Positions 1 to 9,275 of a stretch of 64,000 nucleotides of DNA are shown here, piece after piece (the first letter of the stretch is position 1; every line of letters starts with the position of its first letter). The stretch is taken from NCBI RefSeq assembly GCF_003217095.1, contig NZ_QJSR01000004.1, forward strand, positions 186,001-250,000, written 5' to 3'. The notes beneath the pieces are model-generated. The model worked only from the letters and a program-made list of their open reading frames with translations, had not been told where the DNA came from and made no database searches. The stretch comes from Rhizobium sp. PP-CC-3A-592 (lineage in GTDB: Bacteria > Pseudomonadota > Alphaproteobacteria > Rhizobiales > Rhizobiaceae). Both the position numbers and the translations under genes were made by a program.

Positions 1-155
1 GCATGTGGGACGGGAAGCCCGCCCGCTTCGTGCTGCCCGCCTCTGTTCTCGACCAAGAAAAGGACAGCGGCTGCGCGATCCTGCTGCAGCAGATGAAGGA
101 CGCGGAAACCCCCGGCGCCATCGTCGGGGCGGCAACGCTGATGGCAGCGCAATAG
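1..155 (+). CDS. C-terminal fragment of an unidentified protein, cut by the window edge
   Basis: An open frame enters from the left edge (the first two bases complete a codon) and ends at the TAG at 153-155. About 51 codons are visible, ending in the residues GAATLMAAQ. An ATG at position 3 is in frame, but the real start is probably upstream, because the frame is open to the edge. The visible part shows no recognisable motif, so I assign no function. A very strong hairpin follows 26 nt after the stop and may end this transcript. Confidence is moderate that it is coding and low on identity. Confidence 0.45.
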   Translation, partial: MWDGKPARFVLPASVLDQEKDSGCAILLQQMKDAETPGAIVGAATLMAAQ

Positions 156-584
156 GCTTGCCGCGAGACGCCAGAGAATTGCCCGGTCCGGCATATCGAG
201 GGCTGGGGGCTGAGGGTTTCGATATCACCGGACCGGGCGGTCAGGGTGGCACCGGCCTGAGGCCGATCCCGGTATGACCATCCATGCTCTCGCGCGACCG
301 GAGGTCGGACAAGGCGAGTTGCACGGAGACCCCGAGCCGGCGAACAAGAGACGCTGATCGACCGGCCAGGCGGCGCGCGGAACTCCGGAGAACCGAAGCA
401 GCGGCGACGGGGCGGAGTTAACCGTTGAAATCGGGCACCGGTTTGACCGCAATGCGGCAGTGCAAAAAAAGCTGTCGCTACAGCAATACCCGTCTGTCCG
501 TGCGCGCGTACCATTCAAGCTTGATTTTCAGCTGCACTCAGGCACACTGTTACCGTCCTGTCATAACAAAAGGCCGGAATGTGC
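156..584. other. Gene-free stretch before the DUF2794 gene
   Basis: About 430 bases with no convincing coding frame. The open frames here have atypical composition (Arg/Ser/Cys-rich) and no start context. The region holds the long hairpin at 181-238, and the last ~150 bases are less GC-rich and presumably carry the promoter of the following gene. I saw no tRNA-like cloverleaf. Confidence 0.5.
181..238 (+). terminator. Long GC-rich hairpin downstream of the edge gene
   Basis: Bases 181-199 pair with 219-238: an 11-bp arm (GCCCGGTCCGG with CCGGACCGGGC) plus a 7-bp arm (ATATCGA with TCGATAT), broken only by a 1x2 internal loop. The loop is about 19 nt and G-rich. No T tract follows, so it is not a classical intrinsic terminator. 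It could be a 3'-end stabilising hairpin or part of a small RNA. Confidence 0.5.
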
Positions 585-980
585 ATGACCGATCAGACGG
601 ATTTGCAAGGTCGCCCAACACCCGCGGCTTCTGAAAGCGTGGTCGTCGATCTCAGCGACTATCGACATGCCAAGGACCCTCTTCCCGTGACGTTCCACCG
701 CCGCGAGCTCGATCAGATTCTGTGGGTCTATGGCCGCATGGTCGGGGAAGGCGAGTGGCGCGACTACGCACTCGACCATATGCGCGACAAGGCGGTCTTC
801 TCCGTCTTCAAGCGCTCGGGCGAACAGCCGCTCTACCGGGTGGAGAAGGTGCCGAAGCTTGCCGCCAAGCAGGGCGCCTATGCCGTGGTCAACACCCACG
901 GCATGATCCTGAAGCGCGGGCACGAGTTGCCGCAGGTGCTCAAAGTCTTCGACAAGCTGCTGAAGGTTGTGAAGAGCTGA
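585..980 (+). CDS. DUF2794 family conserved protein
   Basis: A 131-residue soluble protein of the DUF2794 family, which is widespread in Alphaproteobacteria and has no known function. The central block (FHRRELDQILWVYGRMV, then DYALDHMRDKAVFSVFKR) is typical of the family. I chose the ATG at 585 rather than the in-frame ATG at 579, because the purine-rich AGGCCGGA at 571-578 is then 6 nt away; it would abut the 579 start. There is no signal peptide or membrane segment. The gene stands alone, convergent with the acetyltransferase gene downstream. Family assignment is confident; function is unknown. Confidence 0.85.
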   Translation: MTDQTDLQGRPTPAASESVVVDLSDYRHAKDPLPVTFHRRELDQILWVYGRMVGEGEWRDYALDHMRDKAVFSVFKRSGEQPLYRVEKVPKLAAKQGAYAVVNTHGMILKRGHELPQVLKVFDKLLKVVKS

Positions 981-1019
981 GCTTGCAGACGGTGGCCTTC
1001 GACTCTGCGAAAAGCTGGA

Positions 1020-1577
1020 TCAGGCGCCGTAGAGCGTATCCGGATAAACGCCATCCGTCGGCACCGAGTCGAGGCCTTCGCCGAGCGCCAGCTGCATGAA
1101 CGTGGTATCGAGCCAGCGGCCGAACTTGAACCCGCTTCCCTTCACCGTGCCGCAATCCATGAAGCCCGTGGACCGGTGGACGGCGATCGAAGCGGGGTGA
1201 GCACCGCCAATGACGGCCACCATCTGGCGGAAGCCAAGATCCGTGCAGCGCGCGATCAGCTCCTTCAGAAGAGCCTTGCCAACACCGCGTCCACGCGCCT
1301 CGGGCGCGAGATAGATCGAATCCTCGACGAGAAACCGATAGGCGCTGCGTGTGCGGAAGGCCGAGGCATAGGCATAACCGATCACGACCCCGTCCGCGTC
1401 TTCCGCAACGATATAGGGATAGCTGTTGCCGGTGATCGTGGAGAAGCGCGTCGTCATCTCCGCCTCGTCGGGAATGGCGATCTCGTAGGTCGCGACGCCA
1501 TTGCGGACGGACTCGCTGTAGATGTCCGTAATGGCATTGATATCGGCAAGGGAGGCATCGCGCAAAGTGAAGGACAT
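1020..1577 (-). CDS. GNAT-family N-acetyltransferase, phosphinothricin acetyltransferase-like
   Basis: A 185-residue GNAT enzyme that should transfer acetyl from acetyl-CoA to an amine. The start LRDASLADINAITDIYSESV and the segment GVATYEIAIPDEAEM resemble the phosphinothricin/methionine-sulfone acetyltransferase subgroup. The acetyl-CoA pyrophosphate loop is visible as LAPEARGRGVGKALL, and the late segment AVIGGAHPASIAVHRSTGF also fits this subgroup. The natural substrate is unknown; resistance to phosphinothricin cannot be inferred from sequence. The ATG at 1577 begins the family-like N-terminus; the frame stays open upstream, but that extension is unlike the family. A strong terminator separates it from the BI-1 gene upstream, so it is probably its own unit. 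Confidence 0.85.
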   Translation of the reverse strand: MSFTLRDASLADINAITDIYSESVRNGVATYEIAIPDEAEMTTRFSTITGNSYPYIVAEDADGVVIGYAYASAFRTRSAYRFLVEDSIYLAPEARGRGVGKALLKELIARCTDLGFRQMVAVIGGAHPASIAVHRSTGFMDCGTVKGSGFKFGRWLDTTFMQLALGEGLDSVPTDGVYPDTLYGA

Positions 1578-1670
1578 GGCAGAATCTCGGCAGCAATCTT
1601 GGAAGACATCGGTGTCCCAAGTTCCTTCCACATTCCTCCAGCCCGATCAAGACGGTAGCGCCCGCACACG

Positions 1671-1695
1671 AAAAAAGGCGGCCAAAGCCGCCTTT
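1671..1695 (-). terminator. Intrinsic terminator of the BI-1 gene
   Basis: A perfect 9-bp stem (1674-1682 with 1687-1695) with a 4-nt loop is followed, on the minus strand, by six T residues (1671-1676 read as A on the plus strand). It lies about 30 nt past the stop of the BI-1 gene. Confidence 0.85.
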
Positions 1696-1726
1696 CCCAA
1701 TGATCAGGTCGAGACCTGCCCTATGC

Positions 1727-2464
1727 TTAGTTGCGGTTTCCGAGGAAGCGCAGCATGAAGAGGAACAGGTTGACGAAGTCGAGATAGAGCGTCAGTGCGC
1801 CCATGATCGCCTTGCGGCCGGCAGCCTCGAACCCATCACCTTCAAAGTACATTTCCTTGATGCGCTGCGTATCGTAGGCGGTGAGACCTGCGAAGATCAG
1901 CACGCCGATGACCGATATTGCGAACTGCAGGGCAGACGACGCAAAGAAGATGTTGACGATCGAGGCGATGATCAGTCCGAAGAGGCCCATGACCAGGAAC
2001 GAGCCCATGGCCGACAGGCTGCGCTTCGTCGTGTAGCCGTAGAGCGACAGCGCGCCGAACGAGGCCGCGGTCACGAAGAACGTGCGCACGATGCTCTGAC
2101 CCGTGTAGATCAGCATGATCGACGACAGCGACAGGCCCATCAGCGCGGCATAGACCCAGAACGTGGTCTGGGCGGCCGAAACGCTCATGGAATTGATCCG
2201 GAAGCTCAGGAACAGCACCATGCCGAACGGCGCCAGCATGATCAGGTACTTCAGCGGGCTGACATAGATCGCTTGGCCGAACGCGGTCAACTGACCATCG
2301 GCAAAGGCGAACTGGAAGGCGAGAAATGCGGCGACGCCTGTAATGGCGACGCCGAGCGCCATGAGATTGTAGACCCGCAGCATGTAAGCGCGCAGGCCCT
2401 GGTCGACAGCAGCGTCAGCGCGCGCGCCGGCGGTCTGCATGCGAAAGTTTCTGGGATCGGACAT
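1727..2464 (-). CDS. Bax inhibitor-1/YccA family inner-membrane protein
   Basis: A 245-residue integral membrane protein of the BI-1/YccA family. About seven hydrophobic segments run from roughly residue 35 to the end. Family landmarks include the early LMALGVAITGVAAF helix, FWVYAALMGLSL, and the C-terminal ALTLYLDFVNLFLFMLRFLG, with the acidic residue expected in the last helix. In bacteria the family includes YccA, an FtsH modulator, and calcium-leak channels; which applies here is unclear. I chose the ATG at 2464 (MSDPRNFRMQ) because the preceding 20 in-frame residues do not look like this family. An intrinsic terminator follows. Confidence 0.88.
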   Translation of the reverse strand: MSDPRNFRMQTAGARADAAVDQGLRAYMLRVYNLMALGVAITGVAAFLAFQFAFADGQLTAFGQAIYVSPLKYLIMLAPFGMVLFLSFRINSMSVSAAQTTFWVYAALMGLSLSSIMLIYTGQSIVRTFFVTAASFGALSLYGYTTKRSLSAMGSFLVMGLFGLIIASIVNIFFASSALQFAISVIGVLIFAGLTAYDTQRIKEMYFEGDGFEAAGRKAIMGALTLYLDFVNLFLFMLRFLGNRN

Positions 2465-2646
2465 TCTTATCCTCTTATCAGCTCGAAGTGACGAACAGAT
2501 CGCGACCAAAATCGGACCGGGCACCGCTGCGGAGCTTCAGCAAGCCTGAGGACAATATGATGCGGAACCGCCCCATTCTCAAGGGCGGCGCTGATGCATG
2601 ACGCAATTGTAATGCGCGGAGGCCCTTTGGAGCCGTCTGCTGCCTG

Positions 2647-5192
2647 TCAGAGATCGCGCAGAACGGGCGCTGCCTTCTGCCCGAGCACGCGCCATGTCCC
2701 CGCAAGCCCGATGCCGACCGTCATGACCAGGGCGACGGCGATCGTCAGTACGGCCACATCCGGCAGGAAGGACGAGGGCAGCGTCATGATGCGGGCCACC
2801 ACGAACCACGCCGCCACGCCGCCAGCCAGAAGCGCGAAGATCGCGGTGGAAAGTCCGAGGATCGCATATTCGTAGCAGAAGGCCCGGATCAGCGTCGCGC
2901 GGGTCGCACCCAGCGTCTTCAGCACCACCGCATCATGGATGCGCGCGCGGTTGCCGGCGGCCAGCGCGCCGGAGAGCACGAGAACCGAGGCGACGAGCGC
3001 GACGCCGGCCGCAGCACGGATCGCCGTGGCCAGCTGTCCCAGCAGGCCGTTGACGATGTCGAGCGCATCCTTCACCCGCACGCTGGTGATGGTCGGATAG
3101 GTGTTGGTGATCTGGCGCAATGCCGCCGCCTCCTGCTCGGCCGTGGCCGAGGGGTCGATGACGGTCGCAAGCCAGGCATGCGGCGCACCGGCGAATGTGT
3201 TGGGTGAAAACACCATGACGAAATTGATCGACAGCGATTCCCATTCGACGGTGCGGAAGTTGGAAATGCGGGCCGTGATGTTGCGGCCGAGAACGTTGAC
3301 GGTGACGGTGTCGCCGACCTTCAGGTTCAGTTCGCGCGCCTCCTGCTCGGAGAAGGACACGAGCGGCTCGCCGCTATAGCCGTCCGGCCACCACTGGCCT
3401 TCCACGAGACGCGAATTCTCCGGCAGGTTCTTCGCATAAGTAATGCCGCGGTCGCCCCGGAGCACCCAGCGCCCGGCCGGCGCGACCTCGCGCTTGGCGA
3501 CGTCCTCGCCGTTGAAGGCAAGGATGCGGCCGCGCAGCATCGGCACCTCGATGACTTTGCCGGCCGGCAGCGCCGTGTTCAACAGCGAGCGAAACCCTTC
3601 AATCTCGCTGCCCTGAATGTCAACGAAGAAGAAGTTGGGCGCCCGCTCCGGCAGGTTCCCCGTCAGCTCCCGCCGCAGGTTTCCATCGATCAGCGCCAGC
3701 GTCACGAGAAGCGCAAGCCCGAGGCCGAGCGAGAGAACGACGGACGGCGTCAGCGCACCCGGCCGATGGATATTGCCGATCGCTAGCCGTAGGGCCGGTG
3801 AGGAAACCCGCGGGCTCCGCCGCGCAAGGGCCGCGACCAGCACCGAAACGCCGCGCAGCACAACGAACGAAAAGGCGATGGCGCCGAGAAAGACGAGCGA
3901 GATCATCCGGTCGTAAGCGGTGAAGATGGCAAGACCGCCAAGCGCCGCAAGGCTCAAGGCCGCGGCCACCAGATAGGGCCAGGTGGGCCAGCGACTGCGG
4001 TCAAAGTCCTGATTGCGGAAGAGCGCGGTTGCCGGCACGCTGCGCGCCCGACCGAGCGGCAGGCAGGCAAAGGCCAGTGCCGTGAGCAGGCCGAACAGAG
4101 CAGCGAGCCCCAGCGCAGAGGGATAAAGCTGGAGATCCGTTGATATCGGCAGGATATCGGCAAGGAACCGGGCGGCGACCAGGGGAATGATCGCGCCAAC
4201 GACGAGGCCGATAAAGATGCCGATCATCGCGATCAGCAGGATCTGGATAAGATAGATGGTGGAGACGAGCGCGCCGGGGGCGCCCAGGCACTTGAACGCC
4301 GCGATGACGCCGCGCTTGGCATCGAGATAGGCGCGAACTGCATTGGCGACGCCGACCCCGCCGACGATCAGCGCCGTCAGCCCGACGAGTGTCAGGAACT
4401 GCGAGAAGCGCGTGATGTTCGCCGTCAGCGACGGCGCGGCATTCTGGCTGGAGCGAATGGACCATCCTGCCTGCGGAAACTGCTGCTCCGCTTGTGCGCG
4501 AACCGCCGGCACCCCTGTAGGGTCGGCAAGGCGCAGCTTGTAGGCATGTTCCACGAGGCTTCCGGTTTGCACGAGACCGCTGGCCGCAAGCGCCTCCTGC
4601 GACACCAACAGGCGGGGCGCAAAGCCGAACCCATCCGAAAGCGCATCCGGCTCGCGCACCAGCGTGCCGGAAATCTTCACCCGCGCATTGCCGATGAGCA
4701 GCGTATCGCCCGTCTTTACGCCGAGACGATCGAGAAGCAGAGGGGCCGCGAGCGCGCCATAGGTGCCGTTATCGACGGAGAGAAGCGAGGCGAGCGGCGC
4801 CTGCGGTTCGCTTTCCACGGTGCCATAGAGCGGATAGGCGGCATCCACCGCCTTCAGTTCCACCAGCGCCTGGTTCGAGCCATCGGGAAGCCGCGCCATG
4901 GAGCGCAGTCCCGATGTGAGGGACACATCGCCGGCACCGTCGAGAAAGCTCGTCTCCTCGGTATTGGCGAGCCGGTTGTTCAACTCGAACCGGATATCGC
5001 CCGCCAGCAGCGCCTGCCCCTGCGAGGCGATGGAGCCGGTGATGGCCTGCGACAGCGAGTTGACGCCGGCGATCGCCGCTGTTCCCAGCGCGATGCAGGC
5101 AAGGAAGATATAGAAGCCCGACAAGCCGCCGCGCATTTCGCGCAGGGCCAGCCGCAGGGCAAGCGAAAGATCCGGCAGGCGCAAGGACGCCA

Positions 5193-5196
<4 letters not shown>
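2647..5196 (-). CDS. ABC transporter permease, YbbP/FtsX-type
   Basis: An 849-residue permease with the architecture of YbbP: one N-terminal helix (about residues 28-48), a large periplasmic domain, a three-helix block near 265-400 with further helices around 420-520, a second extracytoplasmic domain, and a C-terminal three-helix FtsX block. The FtsX signature resembles VGGVGVANAVRAYLDAKRGV and its repeat ALAAGNRARIHDAVVLKTLG. It partners the ATPase encoded just upstream; ATG and TGA overlap by 4 nt, so the two are translationally coupled. This family (YbbAP, LolCDE, MacB relatives) moves lipids or works mechanically from the envelope rather than importing solutes. The substrate is not established. 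In E. coli the homologues also adjoin tesA, as here. Confidence 0.9.
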
Positions 5197-5909
<713 letters not shown>

Positions 5910-5971
5910 GGGGTCCGCCCTATATAAGGATTATGCTGCAATTGCTCACATCCGGATTTAGGAGCGGCTTG

Positions 5972-6607
5972 ATGCGAATGAAAGGTTTCAGGGCGCTTTT
6001 CCTGGCTGCTCTCGCAGGTTTGATCGCGGCAGGCCCGCTTCACGCTGCCCCCATCGAACTCGTCGGCTTCGGCGACAGCCTGATGGCAGGCTATCAATTG
6101 CCGCCCGACGACGCCTTCCCCGCACGTTTGGAGAAGGCTTTGCGCGACAAGGGCCATGACGTGTCGATCTCCAATGCCGGCGTTTCCGGCGATACCACGT
6201 CGGGCGGCCTTGCCCGCATCGACTGGTCGGTCCCGGATGGCACCAAGGGCGTCATCCTCGAACTCGGCGCCAATGATGCGCTGCGCGGCATTCCGCCGGA
6301 GGAAAGCCGTAAGAATCTTGTCGCGATGATCGAGAAGCTGAAGGCGCGCGGCATCGACGTGCTCCTTGTCGGCATGCTCGCACCGCCGAACATGGGCGGC
6401 GACTATGCCGATCGCTTCAACCCGATCTATCCGGAGCTCGCCAAGACCTATGGCGTCCCGCTCTACCCCTTCTTCCTCGACGGCGTCGTGGAAGATGCGG
6501 GCCTCAAGATCGAGGATGGCATGCATCCCAACCCCAAAGGCGTCGGCGTTATGGTGGAACGGATGCTGCCCGTGATTGAAACCTTCGTCCAGGGATTGCC
6601 GAAATAA
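5972..6607 (+). CDS. tesA: GDSL-family arylesterase / acyl-CoA thioesterase I
   Basis: A 211-residue secreted SGNH hydrolase, homologous to TesA/lysophospholipase L1. It begins with a signal peptide (MRMKGF, hydrophobic stretch to about 20, likely cleavage after PLHA at 25). Catalytic blocks are visible: GDSL serine at 36 (VGFGDSLMAG), Gly in the VSGDTT block, LGAND with Asn101, and DGMHPN with Asp182 and His185. The enzyme should hydrolyse esters or thioesters in the periplasm. I chose the ATG at 5972 because AGGAGCGG lies about 4-10 nt before it and it yields a normal signal peptide; in-frame ATGs exist at 5903 and 5933. It is divergent from the YbbA-type ATPase gene. Confidence 0.9.
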   Translation: MRMKGFRALFLAALAGLIAAGPLHAAPIELVGFGDSLMAGYQLPPDDAFPARLEKALRDKGHDVSISNAGVSGDTTSGGLARIDWSVPDGTKGVILELGANDALRGIPPEESRKNLVAMIEKLKARGIDVLLVGMLAPPNMGGDYADRFNPIYPELAKTYGVPLYPFFLDGVVEDAGLKIEDGMHPNPKGVGVMVERMLPVIETFVQGLPK

Positions 6608-6795
6608 ACCGCGAGGCCGAGCCGGCGACACAGTTGCACGCGGTTTGACCGTCATCGGGCGCGTGTATCCGTTCAGCGGGCGTTAATCACCGTTGGACAA
6701 ATATTGCAGGTGCGAATTTGTAGTTGCCTGCCGCTTCGCGTCGTGGTCGGCTGGGGTGTCTGCAAGAGGTTTTTGCAAGATTCGGGGAGCTCGTC

Positions 6796-7386
6796 ATGCC
6801 GAGACTGTTTACCGCCCTCGAAATCCCGCGCAACGCGGCGATGAGCCTGTCCCTTCTGCGCGGGGGCCTTCCCGGCGCGCGCTGGATCGACGTCGAGAAC
6901 TACCACATCACTCTCCGCTTCATCGGCGATGTCGATAACCGCACGGCCGACGAGATCGTCGATCGCCTCGACCGGATCGAGCGACCGGAATTCGAACTTC
7001 AACTGACGGGAACCGGCGCCTTCGGCTCCAAGAAGCCGCATTCGGTCTGGGCCGGCGTCACCAACCCGCCGGAACTGATAGCCCTGCAGGCCGAAATCGA
7101 GCGCATTTGCCAGCGGCTGGGCCTCCCTGCCGATCCCCGCAAATTCACGCCCCATGTCACGCTGGCGCGCCTGCGCGCCTCGCGGGTGGACGATGTCGTT
7201 CATTACCTGTCGGGGCGCGGCGGTTTCTTTACCAATCCGTTCACCGTTTCGCGCTTCGTGCTTCTGTCCTCGCGCGACTCCGTCGGCGGCGGCCCCTACC
7301 TCACGGAGGAAGTGTTCCAGCTCCACGAGCCGCGCTCCTCCGGCTTTGCACGCGTCGAGGAACAGGTGGCCAAAGGCATGCTATGA
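6796..7386 (+). CDS. thpR: RNA 2',3'-cyclic phosphodiesterase (2'-5' RNA ligase family)
   Basis: A 196-residue 2H phosphoesterase. The two catalytic HxTL motifs are HITL at 37-40 and HVTL at 120-123. ThpR/LigT enzymes hydrolyse 2',3'-cyclic phosphate ends of RNA, and in vitro can join 2'-5' linked tRNA halves. The start MPRLFTALEIP at 6796 is the family N-terminus; the upstream in-frame extension is unlike the family. The gene ends 46 nt before the pterin dehydratase gene, so the two may be cotranscribed, with no functional link evident. Confidence 0.9.
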   Translation: MPRLFTALEIPRNAAMSLSLLRGGLPGARWIDVENYHITLRFIGDVDNRTADEIVDRLDRIERPEFELQLTGTGAFGSKKPHSVWAGVTNPPELIALQAEIERICQRLGLPADPRKFTPHVTLARLRASRVDDVVHYLSGRGGFFTNPFTVSRFVLLSSRDSVGGGPYLTEEVFQLHEPRSSGFARVEEQVAKGML

Positions 7387-7432
7387 CCGCACGGCACCTG
7401 TTGATGCCGAAGCAAGACATAAGGTGACCGGC

Positions 7433-7741
7433 ATGACCAAGCGCGACAGACTGAACGCAGACGACATCGCCGCAGGTCTTGCGGATCTTCCAGGCTGGGC
7501 GCTGTCAGAAGACGGCTTGGCCATCGAAAAGACCTACCGCTTCAAATCCTTCGTCGAGGCGTTCGGCTTCATGAGCCAGAGCGCGCTGGCCGCAGAGAAG
7601 CTCGATCATCACCCCGAATGGTTCAACGTCTACAACCGCGTCGACGTGAAACTAACGACGCACACCGCGAAGGGCGTGACGGCGCTCGACCTCGCACTCG
7701 CCGCGCGCATGGAAGCGGCAGCGTCTCCCGCACGTCCATGA
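7433..7741 (+). CDS. phhB: 4a-hydroxytetrahydrobiopterin dehydratase (pterin-4a-carbinolamine dehydratase)
   Basis: A 102-residue protein of the PCD/DCoH family. It recycles the pterin cofactor of aromatic amino-acid hydroxylases and also occurs in bacteria with other pterin uses. The signature LDHHPEWFNVYNRV carries the conserved His-His-Pro and tryptophan. AAGGTGA lies 5-11 nt before the ATG at 7433. No phenylalanine hydroxylase gene is in this window, so the local role is open. Confidence 0.9.
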   Translation: MTKRDRLNADDIAAGLADLPGWALSEDGLAIEKTYRFKSFVEAFGFMSQSALAAEKLDHHPEWFNVYNRVDVKLTTHTAKGVTALDLALAARMEAAASPARP

Positions 7742-7815
7742 CTGTCATTTGAATTGCTCGAATGTTTTCCCATATCAGGCCCTATCAGGGATGAGAAACA
7801 GGCGAGGTTAGGCGC

Positions 7816-8214
7816 ATGAAAGCGGAAACGACGATGGACGAGGTCAAGATCGGCGAAATCCTCCTGCCGGGCGACCGTAGCGAGCAGGAGTCCAAGGCGC
7901 AGAAGGTTCGTCGCCGGTTCTGGCCGACGCTCAAGCGGGCGGTGCGCCAGGTTCCCTTCAGTCGCGATCTCGTCGCCGCCTATTATTGCGCGATGGACCC
8001 CGCGACGCCATTGCGCACCCGCGGGATTCTGCTGGGCGCGCTCGCCTATTTCGTTATGCCCTTCGACGTCCTGCCGGACGTCCTCGCCATGGTCGGCTTT
8101 TCCGACGACATCGCGGTCCTCACGGCGGCCTTCGCGGCCATCAGCGGCCAGATTAAGGAAAACCATTACGACAAGGCGGACACGGCGCTGGGCGAGGAAG
8201 GCCTCGCCGCCTGA
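7816..8214 (+). CDS. YkvA family (DUF1232) membrane-associated protein
   Basis: A 132-residue protein with the DUF1232 core near its middle: ATPLRTRGILLGALAYFVMP followed by FDVLPD and VGFSDDIAVLTAAF. The family is common in bacteria; the motif FDxLPD is diagnostic and the function is unknown. The central segment is hydrophobic enough for membrane association. The start at 7816 follows the purine-rich AGGCGAGGTTAGG. The N-terminal 50 residues are charged and variable. It is convergent with the sigma-factor gene, with only 20 nt between the stops and no obvious terminator. Confidence 0.85.
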   Translation: MKAETTMDEVKIGEILLPGDRSEQESKAQKVRRRFWPTLKRAVRQVPFSRDLVAAYYCAMDPATPLRTRGILLGALAYFVMPFDVLPDVLAMVGFSDDIAVLTAAFAAISGQIKENHYDKADTALGEEGLAA

Positions 8215-8234
8215 CACAATGAGACCGGAAACGC

Positions 8235-8807
8235 TTACTCCGTCCCGTCGATGCCGTCATCGTGAAGAAGTGTGCGCAACTTCCCGAAGGCAAGCCTGAT
8301 CCGCGACTTCACCGTGCCGAGCGGCAAACCGGTTGATGCGGCGATTTCGGAATGCGACTGCCCGAAGAAGAAGGCGAGCTGGATCAGTTTGACCTGTTCG
8401 CTCGGAAGCTTGGCGAGCGCCGCGCGCACCACATCCTCCCGATCGCCGCTTTGAACCAGCTCGTCCGGCGCAGGTGGTGCGGTCGGCAACAGAAGCGGAT
8501 CCTTCTCGTCCAGCTTGCGCGTCAACTGCCGGCGCGCGGCGTCTATACGCCGGTTGCGCGCGATTCTGAAGAGCCAGGTGGACAGCGAGGACTTCTCAGC
8601 ATCGTAGAGAGCAGCTTTGTGCCAGAGGACGATCATAACCTCCTGCACGATCTCCTCCGCCTCGTTGGAAGGGGTATTCTGTCGCAACAGGAAGGATTTC
8701 AGCCGGGGGGCAAAAAAATGAAACAGTTCGGCGAAGGCGGCTTGGTCCCGCTCTTTCGCGACGGCATCCGCCAGCCCTGCGAAATGCTGTCTCGCGTCCC
8801 CTGTCAT
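8235..8807 (-). CDS. ECF-subfamily RNA polymerase sigma factor
   Basis: A 190-residue sigma-70-family factor with only regions 2 and 4. Region 2 contains NEAEEIVQEVMIVLWHKA and WLFRIARNRRIDAARR. Region 4 contains LPSEQVKLIQLAFFFGQSHS and the recognition helix TGLPLGTVKSRIRLAFGKLR. It should direct polymerase to a stress regulon. I chose the ATG at 8807 (MTGDARQ), with GAAGG upstream; an in-frame TTG at 8855 is the only longer option. Most such factors are encoded next to an anti-sigma factor, but none is adjacent here. The neighbours are a YkvA-like gene and a long non-coding gap. Its trigger is therefore unknown. Confidence 0.88.
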   Translation of the reverse strand: MTGDARQHFAGLADAVAKERDQAAFAELFHFFAPRLKSFLLRQNTPSNEAEEIVQEVMIVLWHKAALYDAEKSSLSTWLFRIARNRRIDAARRQLTRKLDEKDPLLLPTAPPAPDELVQSGDREDVVRAALAKLPSEQVKLIQLAFFFGQSHSEIAASTGLPLGTVKSRIRLAFGKLRTLLHDDGIDGTE

Positions 8808-8901
8808 GCCTGCCTTCAGGGCCTCCGTGCCCAAGATTTGGTGTATGTGAAACAACAGGTAAAGCTCATTCGAGAAACGTCAAACTGTTGCCCGATTCTT
8901 T

Positions 8902-8932
8902 GTGACATTAGCGGCCCATCGGGGTGACATTA
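8902..8932. repeat. Two direct GTGACATTA repeats spaced by two helical turns
   Basis: Exact 9-bp copies at 8902-8910 and 8924-8932, start to start 22 bp, lie about 95-125 nt upstream of the sigma-factor ATG. This spacing places both on one face of the helix, as for a dimeric or tandem regulator. The binding protein is unknown. Confidence 0.35.
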
Positions 8933-9180
8933 TCGCGAAATCGGACCGTTTCCGATCCAACCTGACCCAATCGAAACGCACGAACAGCCGCAAACTGCGG
9001 ATGTCGCCGGTGCTTCGAACCCTTAGAGCCCCGATAGGACGAACAGGCTGTCTGAGAGCGACATCCAGGACGAGGGCGACGGAGATCTGGCAGCGACGCC
9101 GGTCGTCGCGAACGATGCACGGCACGTCGAGAGCGTATCGTTTCCGCACGTTCCCGCCTTATTCTTGTGGTGTTGACGGT

Positions 9181-9208
9181 TTGGTAACCTGAATGAAGTC
9201 ACAATAAT
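9181..9208 (+). promoter_or_regulatory. Candidate housekeeping promoter for the IalB-family gene
   Basis: TTGGTA at 9181-9186 and AATAAT at 9203-9208 are separated by 16 nt, matching 4 of 6 and 5 of 6 consensus bases. This would leave a leader of about 60 nt before the ATG at 9276. It is a visual match only. Confidence 0.35.
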
Positions 9209-9275
9209 CGTAATCGCGACCATGCATCGCCCGGCATCGGACGGGCGCTGGCAGCAAGACAACCGGCAGGACAAG

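Larger units (their letters stand above)
8808..9275. other. Gene-free divergent region between the ECF sigma gene and the IalB-family gene
   Basis: About 470 bases with no convincing gene. Short frames exist on both strands but have no family-like sequence and poor starts. It holds two direct GTGACATTA repeats upstream of the sigma gene and a plausible promoter before the IalB gene. A small RNA could fit but nothing proves one. Confidence 0.5.

Noticed and set aside
225-518. Short open frame on the minus strand in the first gap
   Set aside because: Arg/Ser/Cys-rich composition, no ribosome site, no conserved sequence.
8880-9149. Short frames on both strands in the sigma-IalB gap
   Set aside because: Arg-rich shadow-like composition, poor starts and overlap with each other; treated as non-coding.
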